DNA of 64,000 nucleotides, taken from NCBI RefSeq assembly GCF_034675845.1, contig NZ_JAUCCU010000002.1, positions 186,001 through 250,000 on the forward strand, given 5' to 3'. The position numbers and the translations under genes are program-made. A model generated the notes under the pieces. The model searched no databases and was not told where the DNA came from. It was given only the letters and a program-made list of their open reading frames with translations. This document shows, in pieces, positions 26,886 to 35,650 of the stretch. Every line of letters begins with the position of its first letter. Position 1 is the first letter of the stretch. The stretch is from Castellaniella sp. Lineage in GTDB: Bacteria > Pseudomonadota > Gammaproteobacteria > Burkholderiales > Burkholderiaceae_B.

Positions 26886-28046
26886 TGTCTGCTGGTGCGC
26901 CCGCCTTGGGTGCTACCTGGGATGTTGTCATCGTGGGGGCGGGGCCGGCGGGCTGCGCCGCTGCGATCACCTTGGCTGGCTTTGGCTGGCGGGTGCTGCT
27001 GGCCGAGCCGCGCACCGCGCCGCGCTTCAAGCTTGGTGAATCCATCGCCCCTGGGGCGATGGGCTTGGTCCGGCAATTTTTAGGCCCTTTGGATGATACG
27101 CCTGGTCAGGCGCAGGCCTGTTTTCGGACTGCCGGCAATGTCTCTGTGTGGTCAGGACCGCAGCCTGAGGTGACGGATTTTTTTTTACACCCCCAGTCAG
27201 CACGGTCAGTGTGTCGATCGGCTGCTCTTTGATCAGGCCCTGCGTGATCGTGCCGTGGTGGCAGGCGCTCAAATCATGGCGGGCGGACGCTTTGTCAGCT
27301 GTAGCCGCTTGACCGAGGGGCAATTGCGCTGGCAAGTTGTCTTGGCTCAGTCTACCGGACAGTCGGTGCATCGGACGCGTTTTTTGCTGGATGCCTCTGG
27401 GCGCGCCGCCGTGGTGGGACGGACGTTGGGTGTGGCTGCGCAGGTGGTGGATACGTTGTTTGCCTATGCCCAGTGGTACGACAGCACAATCGAAGATCGG
27501 GATTGCCATACCCGGATTGAATCGGGGCCTGCTGGGTGGTGGTATAGCAATCGCCTGCCTGGGGCTGCAGCGCGGCGTCTGCTGGTGTTTCATACGGACA
27601 GTGACCTGCCCACCGCCAGGACAGCCGCTCGCAAGGCGGGCTTTGACGCGTTATTGGGGGCTTCGACGCATTTGGGGCCTTTGTTGCAATCCAAGGGTTA
27701 TTTGCCCGATGATATGCCTATCCGGGGGGCCTCGGCAGGAAGTCAGCGTCTGCAGGATTTTGGCGGGGCGGATTGGCTGGCAGTGGGGGATGCGGCCCAG
27801 GCCTATGATCCATTGTCGTCGCAAGGCATCTGGAAGGCCTTGGATAGTGGCAGCGAAGCGGGGCACCTGGTGCATTATCAGCTTCAGGCCGATGCGCCGG
27901 TCGGCCAGGATCAATCTTACATACGCCAATATATGGCGCACCAGGATCGGCGCTGGCAGCAGTACGTGGCTCAACGGAATTTTTACTATCGTCAGCAATC
28001 ACGCTGGTGTGATGACGTGTTCTGGCGACGCAGAATGGCTGCTTGA
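26885..28046 (+). pseudogene. LodB-like flavoprotein, frameshifted at a T9 run
   Basis: The first frame (26885-27232) encodes the FAD-binding N-terminus (VVIVGAGPAGCAAAITLAGFGW, FKLGESIAPGAMG). The second frame (to 28046) continues the same protein: GQCVDRLLFDQALRDRA, FLLDASGRAA, and WLAVGDAAQAYDPLSSQGI. The two join at nine Ts (27178-27186). Removing one T restores a single frame through DFFYTPSQHG. LodB-type proteins are needed to form the quinone cofactor of the LodA partner. The break may be a real inactivating or phase-variable slip, or a sequencing error. Confidence 0.82.
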
Positions 28047-28127
28047 AGGGTATTGAGCCCCCTGTGCTAAAGTCCAAACGTCCTTTAATTGCAGCTTGAA
28101 CAGGCTGTTTTGAGCAGGTATTGCCGC

Positions 28128-29057
28128 ATGGAAATCGTTTTTTCTTCCCGCCATGAATCTGAACCCCAGGCGTGGGTCAATGCCTTGCAACAGGCGCTGC
28201 CCGAGCATCAGGTGCGTGCCTGGGATGAAGGCCGACCCTCGGGGCAGGCTCAGATGGCCGTGGTCTGGGCGCCGCCGACGGCACTCTTTCAGCATGAACC
28301 CCGTCTGACGCATGTGTTCAATCTGGGGGCTGGGGTGGATGCGCTGCTGCCGCTGCCGGGGATGCCCGACGACATTACCCTGGTGCGCATGGAAGACGGC
28401 GGCATGGCGGTGCAGATGGCCGAGTATGTGCTGCATTACCTGGTTCGTGTGTCCCGGGATCTGGACCGCTATGCAGAGCTGCAGGCACAGGCCTGTTGGC
28501 GGCCTTTGCCGGACATTGATCGCGATGCTTGGTCGGTTGGCGTGATGGGGGCTGGGGTCATGGGTGCGCGGGTGGCCCAGGCCTGTGCCGCCCTGGATTA
28601 TCCGGTTGCGGTTTGGTCGCGCAGCGGACGCCCGGTGCCCGGCGCCCAGGTTTATGCAGCAGATCAATTGGATCAATTTTTGGCGCGTACCCGAGTGCTG
28701 GTCAATGTGCTGCCCTTGACGGATCAGACCCAGGGTATTTTGTCGCAGGCCCTGTTCGATCAGCTCTTGCCGGATGCCTATCTGATCAATATTGCGCGGG
28801 GCGCGCACTTGGTTGAATCCGACTTATTGGCCAGTCTGCAGGCTGGGCGTTTGCGTGGTGCGGCACTGGATGTTTTTGCCCAAGAACCCTTGCCGGCTCA
28901 TCATGCTTTTTGGCATGATCGGCGCATTCACGTCACGCCGCATGTGGCGGGGGCCAGCCTGTTGTCCTTGTCTGTGCAGCAAATCGCAGACAAGATCCAG
29001 GCCCTGGGGCGTGGCGAGGCCATTACCGGGGTGGTGGATCGTTCTCGTCAGTATTGA
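28128..29057 (+). CDS. ghrA: Glyoxylate/hydroxypyruvate reductase A (GhrA-like)
   Basis: A 309-residue D-isomer-specific 2-hydroxyacid dehydrogenase. The NAD(P)-binding motif is GVMGAGVMGARVAQACAAL. Substrate-site residues are in FNLGAGVDAL, LPLTDQTQGIL, NIARGAHLVESDLL (Arg), VFAQEPLP (Glu) and HVTPHVAG (His). It reduces glyoxylate and hydroxypyruvate. The ATG at 28128 matches the usual GhrA N-terminus (MEIVFSS); the open frame upstream is not conserved-looking. It converges on the ADP-ribosylglycohydrolase gene with 1 nt between stops. Confidence 0.9.
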   Translation: MEIVFSSRHESEPQAWVNALQQALPEHQVRAWDEGRPSGQAQMAVVWAPPTALFQHEPRLTHVFNLGAGVDALLPLPGMPDDITLVRMEDGGMAVQMAEYVLHYLVRVSRDLDRYAELQAQACWRPLPDIDRDAWSVGVMGAGVMGARVAQACAALDYPVAVWSRSGRPVPGAQVYAADQLDQFLARTRVLVNVLPLTDQTQGILSQALFDQLLPDAYLINIARGAHLVESDLLASLQAGRLRGAALDVFAQEPLPAHHAFWHDRRIHVTPHVAGASLLSLSVQQIADKIQALGRGEAITGVVDRSRQY

Positions 29058-29058
29058 G

Positions 29059-30141
29059 TCAGACAGCCTGCTGGGCCAGTTGTTCGGCCCAGGCCAGACG
29101 TTGGTCGACATGTTCCAGCCCCTGCAGAAAACGATCTGGAATTGCCTGGATACCGCCAATCGCGCCGCATAAGGCGCCGGTCAGCATGGCGCGCGCCATG
29201 TTCTGGCCACCGCCATTGACCGCGTGCAGCACGGCGGATTCGAAATCCCCCTGAAAACGCCCGGCCAGGTAATAGGCTGCCGGAAACTGATGGTATACGG
29301 CGCAGGGCATGCCATAGACCAGGGATGCCTTCCAGGCGGGCTCGATGCGGATATCGGGATCTTGGGCGGCACGTACGATACAAGATGCCGTCAGCAGCGC
29401 ATCCGGCGATGGAAACTGGCCGGCGCGGCGCGAGGCCTCGGGCCCTGCTGGCGGGACCTGCTCGCCATGGCCGGTGACTGAATGAAAGGGCAGAGTGCCT
29501 TCGCGCACCATGGCCATCAAGCGGTCGGATGTTTGAGCATCCAGGGATTCGCCGCGCACCAGGCTGCCCAGCACACAGGCATATGCCACCGTCATGGCCA
29601 TGACAGTTGTATCGTGCTGGGTCAGTGCCGTATTGGCTGAGGCCAGGCGAGCCAATTGATCCGGCTGGCGGGCGTAGCGGATGGCCAATGCCGGGATGCG
29701 TTCAGCGGCTTCAGTGGTGTCGGCCAAGCCTGATACTTGTCCCCAGGGATGGTGTTCGTGCACCCGCAAGCGCCAGGTTTCGCGGATGGACTGGCTGGTG
29801 TAGCCGCCTGGGCCGTTCATGGGGGTGCCGTCCAGTTGGCTGAATAAATCCTGATCCAGCCGACGGCAGAAGTCGTCTTCCTGGTAGCCGTTCTGTGTGA
29901 CCAGGGAATCGGTCAGCAAGTCCAGGATGACGCCCGCCTGGGATGACTGGCCAGCCTTCATGCCGCCGTGGTAGCGATCAGGGCGCGGATCGGTGTAGTC
30001 CGTGATCCAGTTGCCATAATCGTGGCGCAAGGCATCCAGATCGTAGTACCAGTGCGGCCCCAGTGCCAGGGCGTCGCCAATATAGGCGCCCATCAGTGCG
30101 CCGCGGGCGCGTTGCTCGAAGGTGGGGAGGGTGTCAGTCAT
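29059..30141 (-). CDS. ADP-ribosylglycohydrolase family protein
   Basis: A 360-residue protein of the DraG/ARH fold. N-terminal motif: RARGALMGAYIGDALALGPHWYYD (metal-binding acidic residues). C-terminal motif: VNGGGQNMARAMLTGALCGAIGG, where the usual N-D-D metal ligands appear as N-GGGQN, an atypical variant. Classical members remove ADP-ribose from Arg, but many bacterial homologues have unknown substrates. The start at 30141 is chosen with GGAA upstream; an in-frame ATG at 30153 is also possible. A promoter region is shared with the divergent M14-like gene. Confidence 0.82.
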   Translation of the reverse strand: MTDTLPTFEQRARGALMGAYIGDALALGPHWYYDLDALRHDYGNWITDYTDPRPDRYHGGMKAGQSSQAGVILDLLTDSLVTQNGYQEDDFCRRLDQDLFSQLDGTPMNGPGGYTSQSIRETWRLRVHEHHPWGQVSGLADTTEAAERIPALAIRYARQPDQLARLASANTALTQHDTTVMAMTVAYACVLGSLVRGESLDAQTSDRLMAMVREGTLPFHSVTGHGEQVPPAGPEASRRAGQFPSPDALLTASCIVRAAQDPDIRIEPAWKASLVYGMPCAVYHQFPAAYYLAGRFQGDFESAVLHAVNGGGQNMARAMLTGALCGAIGGIQAIPDRFLQGLEHVDQRLAWAEQLAQQAV

Positions 30142-30305
30142 GGTGAGTTCCATTCGACAAAAAGCAAGACCCTTAGTATGCGATCTCGCCCGATGTAAAA
30201 GCAAGGCGTGTGCTTGCGGCCTGCAGCGCAGTGAGACGATTGTGAGGGATTCCAGCAGGGTGGCTGCGTGCTACAGTGACCTCATATTCGTCAAGGAGCA
30301 ACCCT

Positions 30306-31217
30306 ATGCAGTTCTACCCCATCGGGACACCGGGCACAGCCTGGGGGGCCAATGAAAAATCGCTTTGGCTGGCCCGTCAAACACGTCATCGCAGTTATGC
30401 CGATCTGGTGCTGGCCGCCGTGGAGCAATTGCGCGATCATCTGGATGTCGAGCAATACGGTCAGTTGGATTATGCGCCCGATACCTATCCTTTGATGGGG
30501 CTGCGCAGCCGGGATTGGCATGCAGACCGGCCAGTGGCCCTGGTGACGGGCGGTGTGCATGGCTATGAGTCCAGCGGCGTCTTTGGGGCGCTGCAATTCG
30601 CGGCTGATCATGTGCGGGATTATGCAGGGCGCCTGGATATTGCGATCGTGCCCTGTGTCAGCCCGTGGGGGTTCGAGCGCATCCATCGCTGGAACCCGGC
30701 GGCACTGGACCCTAATCGTTCGTTCCGTGCCAATAGTCCAGCGGGCGAATCCGCTGCCTTGATGCAATGGGTCGCGCCTTTTGCGGATCGGGTCCGGGTG
30801 CATATCGATCTGCATGAAACCACTGATACGGATGAATCCGAGTTTCGCCCAGCCCTGGCCGCTAGGGACGGTCTGGATTTCACGCCCGGCGGTATCCCGG
30901 ACGGTTTTTATCTGGTGGACGATACCGACTCGCCTCAGCCCGAATTCCAAGATGCCGTGATCCAGGCAGTGCGGCGTGTCACGCATATTGCACCAGCGGA
31001 TGAACGGGGTGAGATCATTGGCTCTACGGTGGTTGCACCGGGTGTCATCCGCTATGCCCTGCGGCCTTTGGGCCTGTGCGCAGGGATTACAGACGCCCCT
31101 TATCGAACGACCACAGAGGTCTACCCGGATAGTCCTCTGGCCAGCGCCGAACAATGCAATGCTGCCCAGGTGGCTGCAGTGCGGGCTGCGCTGGATTATG
31201 CGCTGGCGCATGGCTAG
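30306..31217 (+). CDS. M14-family zinc carboxypeptidase-like protein
   Basis: A 303-residue protein of the M14/succinylglutamate desuccinylase fold. The zinc-binding HxxE is in TGGVHGYESSG, the substrate-binding NR in ALDPNRSFRA, the third zinc His in VHIDLHETTDTDE, and the catalytic Glu in RTTTEVYPDS. No signal peptide is visible, so it is predicted to be cytoplasmic. The ATG at 30306 has an AAGGAG site 7 nt upstream. The substrate is unknown. A candidate small RNA gene follows. Confidence 0.85.
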   Translation: MQFYPIGTPGTAWGANEKSLWLARQTRHRSYADLVLAAVEQLRDHLDVEQYGQLDYAPDTYPLMGLRSRDWHADRPVALVTGGVHGYESSGVFGALQFAADHVRDYAGRLDIAIVPCVSPWGFERIHRWNPAALDPNRSFRANSPAGESAALMQWVAPFADRVRVHIDLHETTDTDESEFRPALAARDGLDFTPGGIPDGFYLVDDTDSPQPEFQDAVIQAVRRVTHIAPADERGEIIGSTVVAPGVIRYALRPLGLCAGITDAPYRTTTEVYPDSPLASAEQCNAAQVAAVRAALDYALAHG

Positions 31218-31231
31218 GGTAAATCCCAGTC

Positions 31232-31380
31232 TTGCGGCCTAGGGGCTGCTTGCTTATACTGAAGCTGCTACCAAGTGGTAGTGCTTCATCGCCATACAGG
31301 CGTTGACTTCGCACTGCGCCCATGCAGTGCCGCTGCCCCAGTGGCAGTAAGGCCCCACCAAGAGGTGGGGCCTTTAAATT
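31232..31380 (+). ncRNA. Candidate structured small RNA with its own promoter and terminator
   Basis: A sigma70-type promoter is visible: TTGCGG (31232-31237), 17-nt spacer, TATACT (31255-31260). The expected start near 31267 is followed by five successive hairpins: ctacc/ggtag (31268-31281), cgcc/ggcg (31290-31302), gcactgc/gcagtgc (31311-31330), ctgcc/ggcag (31333-31347) and the terminator aaggccccacc/ggtggggcctt (31349-31374). There is no ORF. I do not recognise the RNA family. Some or all of it could simply be the 3' end of the upstream mRNA. Confidence 0.55.
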
Positions 31381-31381
31381 T
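31348..31381 (+). terminator. Terminator between the M14 gene/sRNA and the diguanylate cyclase
   Basis: An 11-bp GC-rich stem (31349-31359 with 31364-31374), an AAGA loop and a downstream tttaaattt. It lies between convergent transcription units and may act in both directions. Confidence 0.75.
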
Positions 31382-31428
31382 GTGCATCCACAAATGCATA
31401 CGCGCCAGAGGGTTTCCGGGCCAGTACT

Positions 31429-33009
31429 TCAATCCATATCGTTCTGATGGCAGATAACTTGGTTGCGGCCACTTTGCTTGGCTTGGTATAGCGCTTGATC
31501 GGCTGTCTTGATGATGTGCTCACCGGTGGTGTCCTGGCCTGGTCGCCATCCTGCCACCCCAATGGACACGGTTACGTTGCGGTCAGGCAGAATCGTCGCT
31601 TGCTCGATGTTGGAGCGCAGGCGTTCGGCAATGACAGTGGCGATATCCGCCTGGGTATTGGGTAGAATCGCCAGGAATTCCTCGCCCCCCATCCTGAATA
31701 GCGCATCGCCCTCGCGCGCCTGGCTGCGCATGCGGTCGCCTATCTGGCAGATGATCTGGTCGCCCACATCATGCCCGTGGGTATCGTTGATGCTTTTGAA
31801 AAAATCAATGTCCAGCGCGATCACGGAAAAAGGCTGGTTCATGGACAGGCAGGCTTGTAGTGCCAGACTAAGTCCCCGGCGGTTGCCCAGGCCGGTCATG
31901 GGGTCTTGGTAGGCGGCCTCTTGTAGTTGGCCCAGTTGCAGGCCGACCGCCCCCAGGCCCGACAGCAGGGCGCCCTGCAGGTGGTCGGCTTCAAAATACC
32001 AACAGCGCACGGATCGGATGCGCTGCACCATCTGGTCTTCATAGCCATTTTGAACAATTTGGGCCAACTCGCCCAAGGGGCGCGAGACCAGATTGGATAG
32101 ATACCATAGCAGGGCCAATAGCAAAGCCACGGGAATCATCAACTGCCAGAGCATGTTCCGCATGAGCTTGCTGAGCTGGGATAGCGTCACCAGGGTGGGT
32201 CGTTGGACGACGATGCCCCATTTTGCTTCTGGGACGTAGGCAAAGCCCGCCAACATATCCACCCCCTGGCTGTTGGTGATGCGTTGCATGCCATGTTGGC
32301 CATTCAAGACGGCATCGACCACGGGATTGATGGTCACTGTGGTGCCAATGCGGTCTGTCTTCGGGTGGTACAGCAGGCGTCGGGCCGAATCCACCACGTA
32401 CACGTAGGTGTCGTTACGAAAGAAGTGCTCGCCCAACTGACGGGCCAGGGCGCCATCGGATTTCAGATAGATGGTCCCGGTCAGATAGCCCAGGTACTGG
32501 TTGGACTGGGTATACAAGGGGTGAGTCAGCTGGATGGCCAGGTTACCCAGCGTGGTGGTGAGAGGGCTGCTGATGGTGGGAGTCTGGTGGCGCAGCCCGG
32601 CGTTTGGAGAGTTCTGGTCAATGCGCTTGCCTTGCAGATTTCGAGAGCGCGGCGATACCGTGGAAATAATCCCCTGGCTATCGGTGAGTGAGACCGTATT
32701 GAATCCCACCCCTTGGGCGCGCAGACGATCGACTTCGCTTTGCCACTGGCTTGGCTGTTGACGGGACTGCACGATGCGCTCGGCTGTATAGGCCAAGTCC
32801 TGCTGCGCCTGTTCCAGCAGGTTCGAGGTAGATGCAGCGAGTTTTTCCGCAAAGGCCTGATTGGATATCAGGGTGTCATCCATCAGTTGTTCACGCTGCA
32901 CATGATAAACGCCGATCGCGCCTGCAATCAGCATGATCAGTACGCTGCCGATAGACAGAATCAGCACCAGTTGGCGTAGGGTGATGCGTGAGCGTGGCCG
33001 GATAAGCAT
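31429..33009 (-). CDS. Membrane diguanylate cyclase with periplasmic sensor domain
   Basis: A 526-residue protein. TM helix 1 (LVLILSIGSVLIMLIAGAIGV) is followed by a periplasmic region of about 250 residues resembling a dCache sensor, TM helix 2 (MIPVALLLALLWYLS), a short linker and a GGDEF domain. The active-site loop RMGGEEFLAI is intact, so it should make cyclic di-GMP. DIDFFKSINDTHGHDVGD is also typical. The ATG at 33009 has AGGAA upstream and is preferred over an upstream GTG. The signal is unknown. Confidence 0.9.
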   Translation of the reverse strand: MLIRPRSRITLRQLVLILSIGSVLIMLIAGAIGVYHVQREQLMDDTLISNQAFAEKLAASTSNLLEQAQQDLAYTAERIVQSRQQPSQWQSEVDRLRAQGVGFNTVSLTDSQGIISTVSPRSRNLQGKRIDQNSPNAGLRHQTPTISSPLTTTLGNLAIQLTHPLYTQSNQYLGYLTGTIYLKSDGALARQLGEHFFRNDTYVYVVDSARRLLYHPKTDRIGTTVTINPVVDAVLNGQHGMQRITNSQGVDMLAGFAYVPEAKWGIVVQRPTLVTLSQLSKLMRNMLWQLMIPVALLLALLWYLSNLVSRPLGELAQIVQNGYEDQMVQRIRSVRCWYFEADHLQGALLSGLGAVGLQLGQLQEAAYQDPMTGLGNRRGLSLALQACLSMNQPFSVIALDIDFFKSINDTHGHDVGDQIICQIGDRMRSQAREGDALFRMGGEEFLAILPNTQADIATVIAERLRSNIEQATILPDRNVTVSIGVAGWRPGQDTTGEHIIKTADQALYQAKQSGRNQVICHQNDMD

Positions 33010-33106
33010 CCCGGGTTCCTGTGTTGATAGCACTCGAAATGACTGCCTGTGATGTGGTTAGCCTACTATAGTTGGGCTGCCGGAGCCATGTGGCTGGCAG
33101 GGTGGC

Positions 33107-33134
33107 TTGCAAGATTAAAAAAACTTGCTATAAT
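33107..33134 (+). promoter_or_regulatory. tRNA-Met promoter
   Basis: TTGCAA (33107-33112), 16-nt spacer and TATAAT (33129-33134), ten bases before the tRNA 5' end. Confidence 0.7.
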
Positions 33135-33144
33135 TTCGCTCTTT

Positions 33145-33221
<77 letters not shown>

Positions 33222-33238
33222 GTAGAATCAAGCACTTA

Positions 33239-33264
33239 CGCCAATCCTTCGGGGTTGGTGTTTT
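33239..33264 (+). terminator. Intrinsic terminator after tRNA-Met
   Basis: The stem cgccaatcc/gggttggtg with a ttcg tetraloop (33239-33260) is followed by tttt. It ends tRNA-Met transcription within the left end of the element. Confidence 0.75.
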
Positions 33265-33279
33265 GCTTTGTGGCGTTCG

Positions 33280-33300
33280 TGTAGCCACCATGTAGACTTT
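33280..33300 (+). repeat. Candidate integrase arm-binding site, left
   Basis: A 21-bp segment (contains tagccaccatgtagac) is repeated exactly at 41751-41771 near the other end, and its second half recurs inverted at 41731-41744. Repeats just inside both att copies are what is expected of arm-type sites of a tyrosine integrase. Confidence 0.6.
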
Positions 33301-33464
33301 GGCGATCAATCCCGGCCTCGATATCCTCAGATTGAGGAAAAGGATCGGATCTCAAATCACACCCTTCCCATGCAACGAAGGATAAGCCTCCATCCGCCGA
33401 TGGCGGCCGGATCTACACCAGCGGCGGGGACCTCCGGGAATTTCCGTAATTAACCGGAAGGCGG

Positions 33465-33680
33465 CTATTGGCCCCTTATCGTCAGAACAGGGTCGATGCA
33501 CTGTGTGGTGCATCGCTTTTTCAGAGCGGCTACAAGCCCCTTGGTTTCGGGCCGCTTGAGAAATGTCCCCGGCCGCTGCGACACTGTGGCCTTGTTGCGA
33601 GACTTCGCCGCACGGTGAAGATCATTCAGACAGAAGCGGCCCTCTGCGTCCTGCCGGATAGCCGTGATGGTGTCGTTCAT
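33465..33680 (-). CDS. Truncated KilA-N-domain protein
   Basis: From the ATG at 33680 a 71-residue protein begins MNDTITAIRQDAEGRFCLNDLHRAAKS, which matches the start of KilA-N DNA-binding domains in phages. After about 45 residues the resemblance fades and the frame ends, so it is a short or broken version. The open frame extends upstream but crosses a hairpin-rich segment and looks non-coding. It is the last gene at the left end of the element. Confidence 0.55.
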   Translation of the reverse strand: MNDTITAIRQDAEGRFCLNDLHRAAKSRNKATVSQRPGTFLKRPETKGLVAALKKRCTTQCIDPVLTIRGQ

Positions 33681-33719
33681 GGAAACGAGACCCCGTCCCT
33701 GCGTGCGCGTGGGGCGCGG

Positions 33720-33868
33720 TATCGCGGTCGTTATTATCGACCGCGATAGGCGGAATCCCGCCTTTCTCAGGTTCGGCTTGGTCAGATTTGAAATCCGACC
33801 AAGATTGCGCACCGTTCCCGCTGAATAAGTTGTTGATCTACAGACAGGATTCAATTTTGAATCCTGTC
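33720..33868. repeat. Cluster of four strong hairpins
   Basis: Four inverted repeats occur in 149 nt. 1: tatcgcggtcg/cgaccgcgata (33720-33748). 2: ggcgg/ccgcc (33749-33762). 3: cttggtc-a-gattt paired with aaatc-c-gaccaag (33777-33803). 4: gacaggattcaa/ttgaatcctgtc (33843-33868). Several have AT-rich centres. They lie at the non-integrase end of the element. They could be a replication or packaging signal, or a structured RNA. Confidence 0.65.
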
Positions 33869-34083
33869 CCTTCTCGCCGCTCTACTGAACTCTGACTTCC
33901 ACCACCGGTGGGCGTGAAAAACCCGGCGCTTGGCTGGGTCGATGGCTCTCGTTGAATTCAAATCTGTTAACCATGAACATCGGCCCCAAAGCCGCGCAGG
34001 GCTTTGTTCTCGGGGCTTTCGCAGGGATTGGTCTGCTTGGTTTGATTAACAATTAACCAAAAAGGGGAAAAATCTCTGAATGA

Positions 34084-34101
34084 GGGAAGCGGCCGGTCTA
34101 G
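34084..34101 (+). repeat. 18-bp direct repeat, left copy
   Basis: gggaagcggccggtctag occurs here and again at 36519-36536. The two copies bracket the capsid gene and the small genes before it. It could be a protein-binding site or a module-exchange boundary. Confidence 0.7.
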
Positions 34102-34282
34102 ATCCGGCGAACCTGTACGGTTTTGTAGTGCCCCCCCTGCTACATGCTCGTTGTCCGGCCACCTGTAGCGTGGTGACGGGCGCATCAGACCACCTTGGAT
34201 CATCCCCATACGTCGCGCTCATGATCGCAGTCAGTGCCCGTGTGATGCGCTATACGGGTAGCACCGTCCTCATAAAAGAATG

Positions 34283-34313
34283 CCCCACTAGCCATGCCTG
34301 AACCGGTGGGGCT
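34283..34313 (-). terminator. Candidate terminator downstream of the capsid gene
   Basis: gccccac (34283-34289) and gtggggc (34307-34313) pair around a 17-nt loop. On the minus strand it is followed by attctttta, a moderate T-rich tail. Confidence 0.45.
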
Positions 34314-34459
34314 GCCAGTCGCGCAGCGTCTATGGGCACTGCCACCGGCTGACGGGGTTTTGTCATCACGCACTCGCCGTCTGATCGTGTCCGAGTTACC
34401 GGCATTGCCGCCCCACTCGGCCAGGGTACAGATCGAAGCCTTACGGCCTCGAATCGCCC

Positions 34460-35617
34460 TTACACGCTACTCGGCTCAACGATAAACACGGCTCCCGCGT
34501 CCAGCAGTTCCAGGCCAGCCCTCAACTCGCCCAGGACCGTCACCAAGTTTTTGGTGAAATTGTTCCCGTGCGAGTTCGAAAGCAGGACGCTGGGCCGCTC
34601 ACGATCCAGAACCGTGATGTAGTTCAGATCCAGCACCAAGGCGTAGTCTTGGGGCAGGCCGGGCTCGAGTGCTACAGGCAGGTTCCACAACGCGGGCGGG
34701 ATCGGGCTAGCAGGGCTACCAAACAGGTAGATCCCTTCAGTTTGGGTCTTGGCTGTACCGATCTCGGCAAACCAGGTCAGCGGATTGATGACGATCAGTC
34801 CAGGCTGAAATCCAAGGTTCGATTGACGCACCACAGCTTCCCCGACGCGATCGGCAAATGTAGCTGACACGGGCAGCGTCATGACCGTACCTTGCACGGT
34901 GAGGCCAGCGATATGGAACGCTTCGCCCACGCCATCCGTAACGCCGTTTCCGTTGATAATTTCAAAGCTCAGCTTGTTCAGCAACTTGGCCCGAAGCACG
35001 GAATCAATAACTCCGGACAGTGCGGCATGATCGCCCAGCACCTGACGCGATACGGTCGTATGGCCCGCGATAGTTGCAATGTTCGCCCGTCGCTTGGTGC
35101 CATCGAAAATCAATTCCAGCTTTTCGGCCCCTTCACCCTCCTGATAACCCACATCATCAGTCGTGCTCAGTTGGACAAACTCGACGGAATCAGCGGTCAC
35201 CGGGCGGGTGCGCAGGAAATTCAGCAAACGCGGCTGGGCGATCACCGGCCCGACGATACCGCCACGCTCGGGCTGGCTTGGCATTCCGGTATTTGTCGAA
35301 GGCGAAGGATCGTAAGGCTCGTTCACCAGTGCGGATTGGATAGACAGGCCATCCAGCGTCAGGCGTGCCGTGCCTTGATTCCACGCCGCCAGGTGCTCGA
35401 AGCTCGCATCATCCGAGATAGCGGCGCGTAGCGCAGACCCCATCCCGCCCGAACGCGCACCGGATCGCGGGGCGACGCCGCCTTGCGCTACCAGTTCCTG
35501 CTCGATAGCATTCATGCGCGAATTCACGCTTGCAATATCCTCACGATACCCCCGCACGGCGTCACCGAATCGGCGGATTTCGTTATTCATCTGTTCAACT
35601 TGATCAATTCCGGCCAT
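34460..35617 (-). CDS. HK97-fold phage major capsid protein
   Basis: A 385-residue protein. An N-terminal coiled-coil-like delta domain of about 45 residues (MAGIDQVEQMNNEIRRFGD) is followed by the HK97-fold body: LLNFLRTRPVTADSVEFVQ, TIAGHTTVSRQVLGD, INGNGV, FQPGLIVINPLTW, and GNNFTKNLVTVLGELRAGLELLDAGAVFIVE at the end. It should form an icosahedral shell. The ATG at 35617 has an AGGAA site 7 nt upstream. No portal, protease or terminase lies nearby, so if it is used it must work with helper-phage proteins. An inverted repeat sits in its leader (35651-35703). Confidence 0.87.
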   Translation of the reverse strand: MAGIDQVEQMNNEIRRFGDAVRGYREDIASVNSRMNAIEQELVAQGGVAPRSGARSGGMGSALRAAISDDASFEHLAAWNQGTARLTLDGLSIQSALVNEPYDPSPSTNTGMPSQPERGGIVGPVIAQPRLLNFLRTRPVTADSVEFVQLSTTDDVGYQEGEGAEKLELIFDGTKRRANIATIAGHTTVSRQVLGDHAALSGVIDSVLRAKLLNKLSFEIINGNGVTDGVGEAFHIAGLTVQGTVMTLPVSATFADRVGEAVVRQSNLGFQPGLIVINPLTWFAEIGTAKTQTEGIYLFGSPASPIPPALWNLPVALEPGLPQDYALVLDLNYITVLDRERPSVLLSNSHGNNFTKNLVTVLGELRAGLELLDAGAVFIVEPSSV

Positions 35618-35650
35618 GACAGTTCCTAAAAAAATAATGGACACCCTAAT

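Larger units (their letters stand above)
33869..34459. other. Stretch downstream of the capsid gene without a confident gene
   Basis: Nothing here resembles a known phage gene. A 27-codon hydrophobic Gly-rich frame (33973-34056, +, MNIGPKAAQGF and so on) lacks a ribosome-binding site. Short frames also continue leftward after the capsid stop, for example from an ATG inside 34314-34459. The stretch holds the left copy of an 18-bp repeat (34084-34101) and a terminator-like hairpin (34283-34313). Confidence 0.5.

Noticed and set aside
33681..33854. N-terminal extension of the KilA-N protein
   Set aside because: The extension lies over the hairpin cluster and has no conserved sequence; the ATG at 33680 begins the domain.
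33973..34056. 27-codon hydrophobic ORF as a phage coat or holin peptide
   Set aside because: No ribosome-binding site, and it runs opposite to every other gene of the element. It is left as a note only.
34314..34459. Small gene after the capsid stop (leftward, about 50 codons)
   Set aside because: No good ribosome-binding site or recognisable motif, and it runs into the terminator-like hairpin.
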